Below are positions 51,866-60,525 of a stretch of DNA of 64,000 nucleotides, in pieces. The stretch comes from Streptomyces diastaticus subsp. diastaticus (GTDB lineage: Bacteria > Actinomycetota > Actinomycetes > Streptomycetales > Streptomycetaceae), in contig NZ_BLLN01000002.1 of NCBI RefSeq assembly GCF_011170125.1, positions 653,501 to 717,500 on the forward strand. The letters are read 5' to 3'. The position numbers and the translations under genes were made by a program. The notes below the pieces were generated by a model, which worked only from the letters and a program-made list of their open reading frames with translations, was not told the origin of the DNA and ran no database searches. Every line of letters starts with the position of its first letter. Within the stretch, counting starts at the first letter, position 1.

Positions 51866-53266
51866 TCAGGTCTGGGTGAGGGCCCAGAAGCCCACGACGA
51901 GGCAGACCAGGGCCACCAGGGCGATCGGCACGGCGATCTTCGGGGAGGGGCCGGGGCGCGAGGGCGTAGCCCCCGGGGCCGGGCCCGGCCCCGGGGGTGC
52001 GGCCTGTGGGTAGCCGTAGCCGGCGCCGTGCGGCTGGGCCTGGGGGTAGCCGTAGCCGGGCTGGGCGGGGAAGTGAGGCTGGGGCGGCGCGTGGCCGGGC
52101 GCGGTGTACGGACGGGTGTCGACGTGGCCGGGCGCGGGCGCGGGCGTGGTCGTGGGGGCCGTGGCGGCGGGCTGGTGGGCCGAGGAGGTGGGGGCCTGTG
52201 AGGGGACGAACGTCGGGTCCTGGGCCGGGGGCGCGGGCGGGGCGAGCGGGAAGCCGTCCGTGCTGGGCTCGCCGGAGCTGTCGCCGGCTCCGGGCGCCTC
52301 GGCAGGGGTGGCCGTCGCGGGGGCGACCGTGGGTCCGGCGGGCGCGGGACCGGGGGAGTCGGCCGCGCCCTCGGGCCCGGCCTTCGCCTCGGGACCGGCG
52401 GGCCCGAACCCGGGCGGCAGGGGGCCGATCTGATCGAAGACCTCGACCGGTTCCTCTCCCGGGCCGGGCTCGGGCAGCAGCTCGGCCGCCGAGGCGAGGG
52501 CCTTGCGCGCGCCGTTGGCCGAGCGGAAGCGGGCCTGCGGGTCGGGCTGGAGGAGAGTGGCGACCACCTGCCAGAGCGGCTCCGGGATCGACTCGGGGGC
52601 GCTCGGCGTCCCGTGTGCCGCGAAGTGCTCCGCCAGCGCCTGGGAGTCGGGCTTGCGGCCCTGGAGGAGGTAGAGCGCGACCAGGCCGACCGCGAACAGG
52701 TCGGCGGTGAAGTCCGGTTCGGCACCGAGCAACTGCTCGGGTGCGAAGTAACCGGGGGTGCCGACCACGTAGTTGGTCTCCGTCAGGCGTGGTTCGCCTT
52801 GGCGCATGGAGATGCCGAAGTCCGACAGCCGCAGGTGCGGCCGGCCCGAACCGGTGGCTTCCAGCAGGATGTTGGCCGGCTTGATGTCCCGGTGGATGAC
52901 CCCCTCCGCGTGCACCGCGGCGAGGCCCGCCAGCAGCTGGTCGAGGAGGAGGGAGACGAAGCGCGGCGGCAACGCCCCGTAGTCCCCGATGAGATGGGCG
53001 AGTGAGCCCCCGCTGACCAGGTCCATGGTGAAGAGGACCTGGTCGTCGTCGGCTGCCCAGCTCGCCGGGGCGAGCACATGCGGATGGTCGATGCGCAACG
53101 CCTGTTCGCGGACGAACCGCAGCAGGGTGTGGGCGTCGCTCTGCTGGAGCACCTTGGCCGCCACGTACCTGCGTCGTCGGTGGTCCCAGGCGCGCCAGAC
53201 AGCGCCGACCCCGCCCCGCCCGATCGGATCGGCCAGTTCGTACCGGCCGGCGAAGACCTCACCCAT
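51866..53266 (-). CDS. Serine/threonine protein kinase with C-terminal membrane helix
   Basis: 466 residues from ATG 53266 (GGGGGAG 12 nt upstream). Kinase domain 1 to about 265: glycine loop GRGGVGAVW, Lys in AAKVLQ, HRDIKPANILLE, SDFGIS, GTPGYFAPEQL, all catalytic motifs present. A Pro/Ala/Gly/Gln-rich linker of about 170 residues leads to a single C-terminal helix (AVPIALVALVCLVVGFWALTQT) with almost nothing beyond, so it has no sensor domain outside. Transcribed behind the XRE-type gene (47-bp gap), which may be its partner or substrate. Confidence 0.92.
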   Translation of the reverse strand: MGEVFAGRYELADPIGRGGVGAVWRAWDHRRRRYVAAKVLQQSDAHTLLRFVREQALRIDHPHVLAPASWAADDDQVLFTMDLVSGGSLAHLIGDYGALPPRFVSLLLDQLLAGLAAVHAEGVIHRDIKPANILLEATGSGRPHLRLSDFGISMRQGEPRLTETNYVVGTPGYFAPEQLLGAEPDFTADLFAVGLVALYLLQGRKPDSQALAEHFAAHGTPSAPESIPEPLWQVVATLLQPDPQARFRSANGARKALASAAELLPEPGPGEEPVEVFDQIGPLPPGFGPAGPEAKAGPEGAADSPGPAPAGPTVAPATATPAEAPGAGDSSGEPSTDGFPLAPPAPPAQDPTFVPSQAPTSSAHQPAATAPTTTPAPAPGHVDTRPYTAPGHAPPQPHFPAQPGYGYPQAQPHGAGYGYPQAAPPGPGPAPGATPSRPGPSPKIAVPIALVALVCLVVGFWALTQT

Positions 53267-53313
53267 GGTGCGCCGTGCTCCCCCGTGCGTCTCGTCCGTC
53301 GGCCCGTCGGCCG

Positions 53314-53862
53314 TCAGTTCTGGTGCGACTCGTAGTGGGCGACGGCCTCGGAGGTCCGCCCCGCGCCGTACACCCGCAGGAACTCTGCCAGTTCCGGATG
53401 GGTCGGGGCGAGGGTGTCGGCGGCGTCGATGATGTCCCCCGCCGCCGCGACCGAACGCAGCAGGGACTGGATCTCGCGCACCACCCGCTTGACGGTGGGA
53501 GCGCCGGAGCCGGTCGCCGCCTGCCCTGTCTGGGCGAGCACCGATCCGCCCTGCGACTTCTTGATCTCGTCCATCCGCGCGCTCGCCTCCCCCGCGCTGA
53601 CGCTGCCGTCGGCGACCTGTCCCGCGAGGTCCTGGAGCAGTTGCACCCGCTGGACCACGGCGGGGTTGCCGATCTTCGCGCGCTGCCCGCTCATGAGCTG
53701 GGAGAGCATGGGAGCGGAGAGGCCGAGGACTCCGGCCAGCCGAGCCTGGTTGAGCCCGAGGTCGTCGATGAGTCGTCGGAACAGCGCCCCCAGCGGCTCT
53801 CCGTACCAGTTGCGCTGAAGCTCCCGCGCTCTGGCGGTCGCTTCCTGCTGCGCTGCGTCCAT
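53314..53862 (-). CDS. XRE-type helix-turn-helix protein linked to the kinase
   Basis: 182 residues from ATG 53862, behind GGGGAG with 5-nt spacing (GTG 53868 in frame is too close). The HTH is LNQARLAGVLGLSAPMLSQLMSGQRAKIGNP (about 38-68). The rest is helical (RVVREIQSLLRSVAAAGDIIDAADTLAPTHPELAEFLRVYGAGRTSEAVAHYESH). It resembles the S. coelicolor gene at the same place, annotated as a DNA-binding protein. Role unknown. It is upstream of and co-directional with the kinase, suggesting a phosphorylation-controlled regulator. Confidence 0.82.
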   Translation of the reverse strand: MDAAQQEATARARELQRNWYGEPLGALFRRLIDDLGLNQARLAGVLGLSAPMLSQLMSGQRAKIGNPAVVQRVQLLQDLAGQVADGSVSAGEASARMDEIKKSQGGSVLAQTGQAATGSGAPTVKRVVREIQSLLRSVAAAGDIIDAADTLAPTHPELAEFLRVYGAGRTSEAVAHYESHQN

Positions 53863-54085
53863 GCCCACTCCCCTTCGCTGCTGCGAACCCTCCCCGCATC
53901 TTACGGAGCGTGCTCTGCGGCCGGGACCCCCTCTTCACCGCTGACCGCACTCACTCCGCTCAGGCGCCGTTCACAGAGGATGGAGGCCCGAGGAGCGGAC
54001 TAATTTTCCGAGATCGGCCAGGAACCCGGTACGCTTGGTCGCGGTCGACGCCGACGGGTGCCCCTGTGCACTCGTATCGTCTCCC

Positions 54086-54158
54086 GGGGCCTTAGCTCAG
54101 TTGGTAGAGCGCTGTCTTTGCATGGCAGATGTCAGGAGTTCGACTCTCCTAGGCTCCA
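54086..54158 (+). tRNA. alaT: tRNA-Ala (TGC)
   Basis: Complete 73-nt cloverleaf: acceptor GGGGCCT/AGGCTCC (one G-T pair), D arm GCTC...GAGC, anticodon stem CTGTC-TTTGCAT-GGCAG with anticodon TGC, T arm AGGAG-TTCGACT-CTCCT, discriminator A; CCA not encoded. Confidence 0.97.
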
Positions 54159-54165
54159 CCCGAAG

Positions 54166-54206
54166 AACGCCCTCTGAACTGCGGAAACGCGGAGCAGGGG
54201 GCGTTT
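54166..54206 (+). terminator. Terminator of tRNA-Ala
   Basis: AACGCCCTCTG (54166-54176) pairs with CAGGGGGCGTT (54195-54205) with one mismatch, then TTT. Confidence 0.75.
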
Positions 54207-54236
54207 TCGTGTCCGCGAGGGGGTGGGCGGGGTGTC

Positions 54237-54268
54237 GGCGGCGATGTTTCACGTGAAACATCGCCGCC
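54237..54268. repeat. 32-bp perfect palindrome centred on parS
   Basis: GGCGGCGAT arms extend the parS core symmetrically by 9 bp on each side. Confidence 0.88.
54246..54259. promoter_or_regulatory. parS site
   Basis: Perfect parS core; the first site right of oriC, 29.3 kb from the last site on the left. Confidence 0.95.
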
Positions 54269-54711
54269 CATCGCCGAGGCGCCGGGTGCTGACCTTGACC
54301 GCGCCGGGTGGGCCCTTCCCTCGCGTGGTTCCGTGGGGTGGCCGCTGCCGAGCGGTGGATGGCTGCCGCGCGTAGCGTGGTCATGATGACGGGACGGGCG
54401 GACGCGGCGGTGTGGCAGGCGGTCGGGACCACGACCGTGCGGGAGTCCGGCCCCGGGTCACCGGTGGTTGCCTACGGCGTGGAGTGCCTCCGGTCCGGGC
54501 ACGGCCACGTCTCCGTTCGTGCGGAGGGAGCTTCCTCCGCCGGGAGAGGCGCGGTGTGTCTTGCGCAGCGACCTTCCCGGCCGGTGGCCGCGTGCGCCGG
54601 GTGAGCTGGGGCTCCCCGTCGGGCGGCTCCCCTCGTCGACCGGTCCCCGGCAGGCTCTACCGGCTTCCGGCTGACGGTCGCCCCGGTGATGTCACAGGAA
54701 GGGCCCAGCGC

Positions 54712-55821
54712 ATGGCATCCAGGTCCGCAGAGAACGACCCGCGCCGACAGCCGGCCGACGGAGGGGCTGGAGGGGCCTCGGCGGCTCCCCCGGAGCAGCA
54801 CGGGTCCGTGTCGCAGAATGAGGAGCGCGGAAGCTCCGAGGGAGCGGCGAAGAAGCTGTTGCCCTTGGTCGCCGTTCTCACCGGTGTGCTCTCCGCGATG
54901 CTGGTCGTCTTCGGCCTTCCCGCGGTGAACGGCGGACCCCACCACCTGCCGGTGGGTGTGGTGGGACCGCCGGCTGCCGCGGACGCTCTCGGTAAGCAGC
55001 TCGACGAGCGCCGGCCGGACGGCTGGGAGGTCACCTCCTACCCGGACGCCGAGGCCCTCATCGGGGCGATACACGCCCGCGACGTGATGGGCGGCTTCGC
55101 CCCGGGAGGGGAGAAGCTGACCGTCTATACGGCGACCGCGGCCGGTAACCCCAGCTCCGCCGCCATCAGCGGCATCGGGAAGGCCCTCGCCGAGCAGCAG
55201 GGGGTGGAGGTGACACCGAGGAACGTCGTGCCCTTCCCCGAGGACGACCCGAACGGGGCCGGGCTCACGGCGGCCGCGCTGCCGATGATCATCGGCGGTG
55301 TCCTCCCTGCGGTGGCGATGGTGCGGCTCTTCCCCGGCCACACCGGGCTGCGGCTCCGTGTCGCTGGAGCGGTGCTCTTCGCCCTCGCGGCAGGCTTCGC
55401 GCTGGCGGCCATCATCCAGTTCGGGTTCGGCTCGGTGGACGGCACGTACGGGACGACGGCCTTGGGTCTCTCCCTCGGCATGGCGGCTCTGACGCTGCCC
55501 TTCCTCGGCCTGGAGTCCCTCTTCGGCTTCCCGGGGCTAGGCGCGGGCATCGTCGTGATGATGTTCGTCGGCAACTCGCTGTCAGGACTGGCGACCGGCG
55601 CCCACTGGCTCCCCGACGGCTGGGCCACGCTGGGTCAGCTCATGCCGCCGGGTGCCTCCGGCAGCCTGTTGCGCGCCAACGGCTTCTTCGACGGGACGGG
55701 CGCGGCTGGGCCCGTTGCCGTCCTGGCGGCCTGGTCGGTGGCCGGGCTGCTCCTCAACCTCTACGCAGACAGGCGCCGGAGCGGTCAGGCGGCCGGAGAG
55801 GGCCAGGCGGTTCCTGGCTGA
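54712..55821 (+). CDS. Multi-pass membrane protein, ABC-2/YhgE-like topology
   Basis: 369 residues from ATG 54712 (GGAAGGG upstream). A disordered 45-residue head precedes helix 1 (LLPLVAVLTGVLSAMLVVFGLPAV), an extracytoplasmic domain of about 120 residues (GVVGPPAAADALGKQL; LIGAIHARDVMGGFAPGGEKLTVYTATAAG) and five more helices. This layout resembles single-protein ABC-2-type permeases and YhgE/Pip-like proteins. No ATPase gene adjoins it. Substrate and role unknown. It is followed by two parS palindromes. Confidence 0.75.
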   Translation: MASRSAENDPRRQPADGGAGGASAAPPEQHGSVSQNEERGSSEGAAKKLLPLVAVLTGVLSAMLVVFGLPAVNGGPHHLPVGVVGPPAAADALGKQLDERRPDGWEVTSYPDAEALIGAIHARDVMGGFAPGGEKLTVYTATAAGNPSSAAISGIGKALAEQQGVEVTPRNVVPFPEDDPNGAGLTAAALPMIIGGVLPAVAMVRLFPGHTGLRLRVAGAVLFALAAGFALAAIIQFGFGSVDGTYGTTALGLSLGMAALTLPFLGLESLFGFPGLGAGIVVMMFVGNSLSGLATGAHWLPDGWATLGQLMPPGASGSLLRANGFFDGTGAAGPVAVLAAWSVAGLLLNLYADRRRSGQAAGEGQAVPG

Positions 55822-55859
55822 GCCCGGGCGGTCTTGGCTGGGCCACGGGCTGGACTGGT

Positions 55860-55895
55860 ACGGGCTCGATGTTTCACGTGAAACATCGAGCCCGT
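55860..55895. terminator. 36-bp perfect palindrome centred on parS
   Basis: ACGGGCTCGAT arms flank the parS core on both sides, 38 bp after the membrane-protein stop. Plausible terminator as well as ParB site. Confidence 0.75.
55871..55884. promoter_or_regulatory. parS site
   Basis: Perfect parS core at the centre of the 36-bp palindrome. Confidence 0.95.
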
Positions 55896-55949
55896 GGAGT
55901 AACGAGGGCTCTCCAGAGGTGAGCGAGTGGAGCGTCGCAGGCGCGCGTG

Positions 55950-55987
55950 AGCCAGAGGGATGTTTCACGTGAAACATCCCTCTGGCT
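55950..55987. terminator. 38-bp perfect palindrome centred on parS
   Basis: AGCCAGAGGGAT arms flank the parS core. The arm sequence is unrelated to that at 55860-55895, so the two were not made by simple duplication. Confidence 0.75.
55962..55975. promoter_or_regulatory. parS site
   Basis: Perfect parS core at the centre of the 38-bp palindrome; centre 91 bp from the previous site. Confidence 0.95.
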
Positions 55988-56075
55988 TCTCCGGGCTCAC
56001 CCGCCTCGTCCCTCCGCTCAGGCTCGTCCGCCCGTGCTGGCTCCGGGGCTCCGGAGCAGAGTCCCGGTCCCACGC

Positions 56076-56122
56076 CCATGAGGGCGGGGCCCGAAGGGGT
56101 CCTTCGGGCCCCGCCCTCATGG
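56076..56122 (-). terminator. Strong terminator after the DUF5324 gene
   Basis: Perfect 22-bp stem (56076-56097 with 56101-56122) and a 3-nt loop GGT, 46 bp beyond the leftward gene's stop. Confidence 0.92.
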
Positions 56123-56167
56123 AGCTGATCGACATGGACGCGGAGTCCCCACCGATCCGTCTCACGG

Positions 56168-56896
56168 TCAGGCGGACTTGGAACCGCCTTCCTCGTCGCG
56201 GCTGTCCGCTTCGGCGTCGGCCTGCTTGGCCTGCACCTCGGGGTCGAGGAGGCCTTGGCCGGTGCCATCCACCGAGGTCAGCGGCGGGCCGTCCGGGACC
56301 TCGGTGGGAGCCGGGGGCTCCACCAGCCAGTCCGGGTTGGCCTGCTTGTCCCACCACTTCCAGGCGGCGAGCGCACCGCCCGCGACGGCTCCGACCACCA
56401 GCACGGACAGGGCGAAGCGCTTACCCCGGCCCCGGCGCTGCTGCTTGCGGGCCAGCTTCTCGATCTGCCGGGCGCTGACCTGCCCCCGCAGGGCGGCCAG
56501 CGCGGCGGCGGACCGGGCGGCCGCTTCCTCGCGGGCCGGCTGGGCGGCGGCGACGGCCTGCTCCAGGTGCGGCCGCGAGTAGGCCGCGGCCTGGTGGGCG
56601 GCGCGCCGGGTGTGGACGACGGCCTTGTGCGCGGCCTCGTCGACCTTGGGCGGGACGTGGGCGCGAGCGTGCTCGATATGCGGTGCCAGATGAGCGTCGT
56701 ACCGATGACGTGCCTGGTCGGCTGCCTGGGCGGCGGCCAGCGAGACCTTGGGTGCGAGCCGGACGCGGGCCTCATGGCTGAGCTGGGCGGCGCGTTCCTT
56801 GGCTGTTTCGGCGTAGGGAGCCACCGCCTCCGCGGCGTGCCGCGCGCTCTCCTTCGCCGAGCCGGTCGCGGCGCGCACGCTGTCGATGCGGGTCAC
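56168..56896 (-). CDS. DUF5324 family membrane protein
   Basis: 242 residues from GTG 56896 (GGAGGAGG 5 nt upstream). An Ala/His/Arg-rich amphipathic helical region (1 to about 155) repeats AHKAVVHTRRAAHQAAAYSRPH-like segments, and the family features RGQVSARQIEKLARKQQRRGRGKR, a membrane helix (FALSVLVVGAVAGGALAAWKWW) and the conserved KQANPDWLVEPPAPTEVPD follow. The acidic tail is probably outside the membrane. Found widely in Streptomyces; function unknown. Divergent from the cyclophilin gene. Confidence 0.85.
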   Translation of the reverse strand: MTRIDSVRAATGSAKESARHAAEAVAPYAETAKERAAQLSHEARVRLAPKVSLAAAQAADQARHRYDAHLAPHIEHARAHVPPKVDEAAHKAVVHTRRAAHQAAAYSRPHLEQAVAAAQPAREEAAARSAAALAALRGQVSARQIEKLARKQQRRGRGKRFALSVLVVGAVAGGALAAWKWWDKQANPDWLVEPPAPTEVPDGPPLTSVDGTGQGLLDPEVQAKQADAEADSRDEEGGSKSA

Positions 56897-57286
56897 GGGT
56901 TCCTCCTCCTCGGTGGCGTATGTGAGTGCCTGGGGTATGCCCCAGAAGGCGAATAGTTCACCGAATAGCTCGCCTTTCCACCCTTTTCGCGATGATGCCT
57001 TCCCTCGGGCCTCACAGCACACAGGGACGGGCATCCGGGTCATGCTGTGCCGCGATCAGGTGCCACGGCGGCCCTCTCCGCAGCGCGTGCCCGCTCGTCG
57101 GCGGGGCACTCCTGCGTCGGTGCTGCCGGGAACCGGGCCGGGTGTCCCCGTAGGTGGCGTGCTTCGACGGCCTGGCACCTGCCCGGTGCCGCCCGGGGGG
57201 CTTGCCCGAATCGGGGGAGGGAAGTGCCCGGCACGTCCGGTCCGTGCGAGGATCGGTGCGTCACAGAGGACAACGGAAGGCAGATC
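56897..57286. other. Divergent intergenic region, DUF5324 / cyclophilin
   Basis: 390 bp containing both promoters. I see no recognisable operator, repeat or coding segment; apparent frames upstream of the cyclophilin GTG are not supported. Confidence 0.5.
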
Positions 57287-57820
57287 GTGGCTGAGCAGCT
57301 TTACGCCACCCTGAAGACCAACCACGGCGACATCAACGTGCGGCTCCTGCCGAACCACGCGCCCAAGACGGTCAAGAACTTCGTCGAGCTCGCCACCGGT
57401 GAGCGGGAGTGGACGAACCCTGAGACCGGCCAGAAGACGACGGACAAGCTGTACGACGGCACGGTCTTCCACCGCGTGATCAGTGGCTTCATGATCCAGG
57501 GCGGCGACCCGCTGGGGAACGGCACCGGTGGCCCGGGCTACCAGTTCGCCGACGAGTTCCACCCGGACCTCGCCTTCGACAAGCCCTACCTGCTGGCCAT
57601 GGCCAATGCCGGTCCGGGCACCAACGGCTCGCAGTTCTTCATCACCGTCTCCCCGACCGCTTGGCTGACCGGCAAGCACACCATCTTCGGTGAGGTCGCG
57701 GACCCGGCGGGCCAGAAGGTCGTCGACGAGATCGCGGCCATCCAGACCAACCCCCGCACCGACCGCCCCGTCAAGGACGTGGTCATCGAGTCGGTCGTGG
57801 TGGAGACCCGCGAGGGCTGA
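57287..57820 (+). CDS. ppiA: Cyclophilin-type peptidyl-prolyl cis-trans isomerase
   Basis: 177 residues from GTG 57287 (GGAAGG upstream). The cyclophilin domain spans nearly all of it: DGTVFHRVISGFMIQGGDPLGNGTGGPGYQFADE (catalytic Arg in FHRV), LAMANAGPGTNGSQFFIT and LTGKHTIFGEV. No signal peptide, so cytoplasmic. It accelerates proline isomerisation during folding. It occupies the Rv0009 (ppiA) position near crgA. Confidence 0.95.
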   Translation: MAEQLYATLKTNHGDINVRLLPNHAPKTVKNFVELATGEREWTNPETGQKTTDKLYDGTVFHRVISGFMIQGGDPLGNGTGGPGYQFADEFHPDLAFDKPYLLAMANAGPGTNGSQFFITVSPTAWLTGKHTIFGEVADPAGQKVVDEIAAIQTNPRTDRPVKDVVIESVVVETREG

Positions 57821-57869
57821 TTCCTCGCCGGTTCGCCGCTTGCCGGCGATATCCGCGCAGGGAACCTTT

Positions 57870-57906
57870 CCGCCCCGCCCATCCGTACAGAGGATGGGCG
57901 GGGCGG
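57870..57906 (+). terminator. Terminator after the cyclophilin gene
   Basis: Perfect 15-bp stem (57870-57884 with 57892-57906), 7-nt loop. Confidence 0.9.
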
Positions 57907-57963
57907 CGCGTTGACCGCGTGGTCCGGACCGTCGTACGAGGACTGCCGAGGGGAAGAGATCCC

Positions 57964-58863
57964 ATGGATCAGGGCCCATCCGGGGGGCCGGGCGCACCTG
58001 GTGCGCACAGCCTGCCGGGCTGTTACCGCCACCCGGACCGAGAGACCGGGATCAGCTGTGTCCGTTGCGAGCGACCCATCTGCCCGCAGTGCATGATCAG
58101 CGCCTCGGTCGGTTTCCACTGCCCCGAGTGTGTCCGGCGGGGCTCGGGTACCGGCTCCTCCGCGATGAACGCCCCGCGCACCATCGCCGGTGGCACTCTC
58201 GCCGCCGACCCCCGGCTGATCACCAAGATCCTCCTGGGCATCAACGCCGCCGTCTTCGTCGCGATCCTGGCGCTGAACGACGAGTTCGTGACCCACCTCA
58301 TGCTGGTCGGGGCCTTCCCGCCGCCGGAGTTCGGCTGGGAACCGGTCATGGGCGTGGCGGCCGGGGAGTGGTACCGGCTGGTCACATCGATGTTCGCGCA
58401 CCAGGAGTTCCTGCACTTCGCCTCCAACATGCTCTTGCTCTGGTGGCTCGGCGGACCGCTGGAGGCCGCCCTCGGGCGGGTCCGCTACCTGGCGCTGTAC
58501 CTGGTCTCCGGGCTGGCCGGCAGCGCGCTCACCTACGTCGTCGCCGCTCCCCAGCAGCCCTCGCTCGGCGCGTCCGGCGCGGTCTTCGGCCTGATGGGTG
58601 CGACCGTGATCCTGTTGCGGCGCCTCAACCAGGACCTGCGTCCTGTCCTGCTCCTCGTCGCGCTGAACCTCGTCTTCACCCTGCTCGCCCCCCGGATCGC
58701 CTGGGAGGCGCACGTCGGCGGCCTGGTCGCTGGAGCGGTCATCGGGTACGCCATGGTCCACGCTCCGCGCGGGCGTCGCGCGCTGGTCCAGTGGGGTGCC
58801 TGCGGCGCGGTGCTGGCGGTCGTCCTGGTCATGATCGTGGTCCGGACGATGGCGCTGACCTGA
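57964..58863 (+). CDS. Rhomboid family intramembrane serine protease with N-terminal zinc-binding region
   Basis: 299 residues from ATG 57964 (GGGGAAGAGA upstream). The N-terminal 65 residues hold a B-box-like zinc cluster: CYRHPDRETGISCVRCERPICPQCM, then HCPEC. The rhomboid domain follows with HFASNMLLLWWLGGPLE, the catalytic serine in LGASGAVFGLMGA and the catalytic histidine in EAHVGGLVAGAVIGY. Both residues are present, so it should cleave membrane proteins within the bilayer. Substrates unknown. It is a common actinobacterial domain arrangement. Confidence 0.93.
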   Translation: MDQGPSGGPGAPGAHSLPGCYRHPDRETGISCVRCERPICPQCMISASVGFHCPECVRRGSGTGSSAMNAPRTIAGGTLAADPRLITKILLGINAAVFVAILALNDEFVTHLMLVGAFPPPEFGWEPVMGVAAGEWYRLVTSMFAHQEFLHFASNMLLLWWLGGPLEAALGRVRYLALYLVSGLAGSALTYVVAAPQQPSLGASGAVFGLMGATVILLRRLNQDLRPVLLLVALNLVFTLLAPRIAWEAHVGGLVAGAVIGYAMVHAPRGRRALVQWGACGAVLAVVLVMIVVRTMALT

Positions 58864-59015
58864 GCGACCGCCGCGAGGCGGTCCGTCCCGGGCGGCCGGA
58901 GGCGTGGCGCCTGGAGCAGCTGCCTGCGGCCGACTGTGCACACCGGGGGTCCGTGTCACCTTCCCGGGTGCGGGACGGACCGCAGTTGTACACATGTTCG
59001 AATCTTGAGCGAAGG

Positions 59016-59204
59016 TTATCCACAGACTGTGCCGGATCTTGTGCACGGGGTGCGGAAGGCGTTCGCCCCTCGCCTCTGACCTGGTACTTCCCAGGAGGGG
59101 CAAGGGGCGAACAGAGGTCCTACGCGGCGGTGGGCAGTCATATCGGCGTCAACCGCAGATGAGTTATCCACAGATCTTCCGACCTTTTCCCCAGGTGTGG
59201 ATAA
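59016..59204. promoter_or_regulatory. Cluster of three DnaA boxes outside oriC
   Basis: TTATCCACA occurs at 59016-59024 (+), 59164-59172 (+) and 59196-59204 (-); the last two face each other 23 bp apart. They lie about 26 kb from oriC and next to the crgA 3' end. DnaA-box clusters outside oriC that titrate DnaA have been described in S. coelicolor, and this may be one of them. Confidence 0.8.
59061..59112 (+). terminator. Terminator after the rhomboid gene
   Basis: GTTCGCCCCTCGCC pairs with GGCAAGGGGCGAAC (one mismatch); the inner part CCTGG/CCAGG extends the stem. Confidence 0.75.
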
Positions 59205-59266
59205 CCCAGTGGATAGCTTGGGGCAGGGCTTGCCTCAGGTGGCCGGAGGTGCTGCGGGCGGAGCCG

Positions 59267-59521
59267 CTACTTCCACTGCGTGGAGACGCCGAAGCCGGCC
59301 GCGATGAACCCGAAACCGATCACGATGTTCCAGTTGCCGAACGCGTCGATGGGCAGGCTGCCGTCCGTCAGGTAGAAGACGACGATCCACGCCAGACCGA
59401 TCAGGAACAGGGCGAGCATCACCGGCGCCACCCAGCCTCGGCTGGTCAGCTTTATCTCGGTGGACTGCTTCGCCGGGGGCGGCGTGTAATCAGCCTTCTT
59501 GCGGATACGTGACTTCGGCAC
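59267..59521 (-). CDS. crgA: Cell division regulator CrgA
   Basis: 84 residues from GTG 59521, behind AGGAGAGA. Basic head [15 protein letters not shown], then two membrane helices ([24 protein letters not shown] and [21 protein letters not shown]), with the length and layout of Streptomyces CrgA. It inhibits or times FtsZ-ring formation and coordinates sporulation septation with growth of aerial hyphae. It is transcribed away from the DUF881 gene; its 3' end faces the DnaA-box cluster. Confidence 0.96.
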   Translation of the reverse strand: MPKSRIRKKADYTPPPAKQSTEIKLTSRGWVAPVMLALFLIGLAWIVVFYLTDGSLPIDAFGNWNIVIGFGFIAAGFGVSTQWK

Positions 59522-59664
59522 GAGGGTCTCTCCTGTCGATGCGCTGCGTGGCCGCGCAGGGGGACGGGGGCTGGCTCCGGGCGGGCGGCCCGGGGGCGGT
59601 GTGGTCTCCCCCGGCCGTCCGTTAGCGTAGTGCTTCCGTGGTACCGAAGGAGAGCAAGGGTACG

Positions 59665-60447
59665 TTGAGCAATTCTGCCGACTCACCCCACGCGGACTCC
59701 AGTCCTGACCGTGGGCGATTCCGCCGGCGTCCCGTGCGTCTTCTCACCGTGGGTGTCTTCGCGCTGGCCGGCTTGATCTTCGTGACCAGCTTCAACACGG
59801 CGCGCGGGACCAATATCCGCACCGACACCGCGTTGCTGAAGCTCTCGGACCTCATTCGGGACCGCAGCCACAAGAACGGTGAGCTGGATGAGGCCAACAG
59901 CGCGTTGCGTGCGGAGGTCGAGGCGCTCGCCGAACGTGACGACGGCAGCACGGAGGCCGAGGACGCCGAACTCGGCGCCCTGGAGAAGGACGCCGGGACC
60001 AAGCCGATCTCCGGCTCCTCCGTCTCCGTGACCCTGGCCGACGCCCCGCCGGACGCCACCGCCAAGCTGCCGGGCTATCCCGACCCGCACCCCAACGACC
60101 TCGTGATCCACCAGCAGGACCTGCAAGCCGTGGTCAACGCCCTGTGGAAGGGCGGTGCCAAGGGCATCAAGGTCATGGACCAGCGGCTGATCTCCACCAG
60201 CGCCGTCCGCTGCGTGGGCAACACCTTGATCCTCCAAGGGCGGGTCTACTCGCCGCCCTACACGGTGACGGCCGTGGGTGACCAGAAGAAGCTCAAGGAG
60301 GCGCTCGCCGCCTCCCCGGAGATCCAGAACTACATGCTCTATGTCAACGCCTACGGCCTCGGCTGGAAGGTCGAGGATGCGGAGAAGACCAAGCTCCCGG
60401 GCTACGCCGGCACCGTGGACCTGCACTACGCGCAGCCGGTCTCCTGA
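59665..60447 (+). CDS. DUF881 membrane-anchored protein
   Basis: 260 residues if started at TTG 59665 (AAGGAG and AAGGG upstream); GTG 59638 in frame has no ribosome binding site. One helix ([18 protein letters not shown]), a coiled-coil-like stretch ([21 protein letters not shown]) and a DUF881 domain outside the membrane ([54 protein letters not shown]). It occupies the Rv0012 position beside crgA. DUF881 proteins in Firmicutes (YlxW/YlxX) lie in division operons; exact function unknown. Confidence 0.9.
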   Translation: MSNSADSPHADSSPDRGRFRRRPVRLLTVGVFALAGLIFVTSFNTARGTNIRTDTALLKLSDLIRDRSHKNGELDEANSALRAEVEALAERDDGSTEAEDAELGALEKDAGTKPISGSSVSVTLADAPPDATAKLPGYPDPHPNDLVIHQQDLQAVVNALWKGGAKGIKVMDQRLISTSAVRCVGNTLILQGRVYSPPYTVTAVGDQKKLKEALAASPEIQNYMLYVNAYGLGWKVEDAEKTKLPGYAGTVDLHYAQPVS

Positions 60448-60480
60448 CCGAGGCGCCTCACCGTGGCCGGTCCGCCCGAT

Positions 60481-60494
60481 GTTTCACGTGAAAC
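60481..60494. promoter_or_regulatory. parS site
   Basis: Perfect parS core within a 22-bp palindrome (CGAT and ATCG flanks), first of three sites in 59 bp. Confidence 0.95.
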
Positions 60495-60503
60495 ATCGCG
60501 GTG

Positions 60504-60517
60504 GTTTCACGTGAAAC
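60504..60517. promoter_or_regulatory. parS site
   Basis: Perfect parS core, centre 23 bp from the previous site. Confidence 0.95.
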
Positions 60518-60525
60518 GTCCCTCG

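Larger units (their letters stand above)
54207..54711. other. Intergenic region with one parS site
   Basis: About 500 bp between the tRNA-Ala terminator and the next gene. It holds the parS palindrome at 54237-54268 and presumably the promoter of the membrane protein. Open frames here (for example 54308-54604) have no coding bias or ribosome binding site and I do not call them. Confidence 0.55.
55822..56167. other. Convergent intergenic region with two parS palindromes and a terminator
   Basis: 346 bp between convergent genes with no coding sequence. It is made up largely of three perfect inverted repeats: 55860-55895 and 55950-55987 (each centred on parS) and the terminator 56076-56122. Confidence 0.85.
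58864..59266. other. Intergenic region between rhomboid and crgA, with a DnaA-box cluster
   Basis: 403 bp without a gene. It contains the terminator at 59061-59112 and three perfect TTATCCACA boxes. TTGTGCACG at 59039-59047 is a weaker match. Confidence 0.8.

Noticed and set aside
54308..54604. 99-codon frame downstream of tRNA-Ala
   Set aside because: No ribosome binding site, no family resemblance and weak codon bias.
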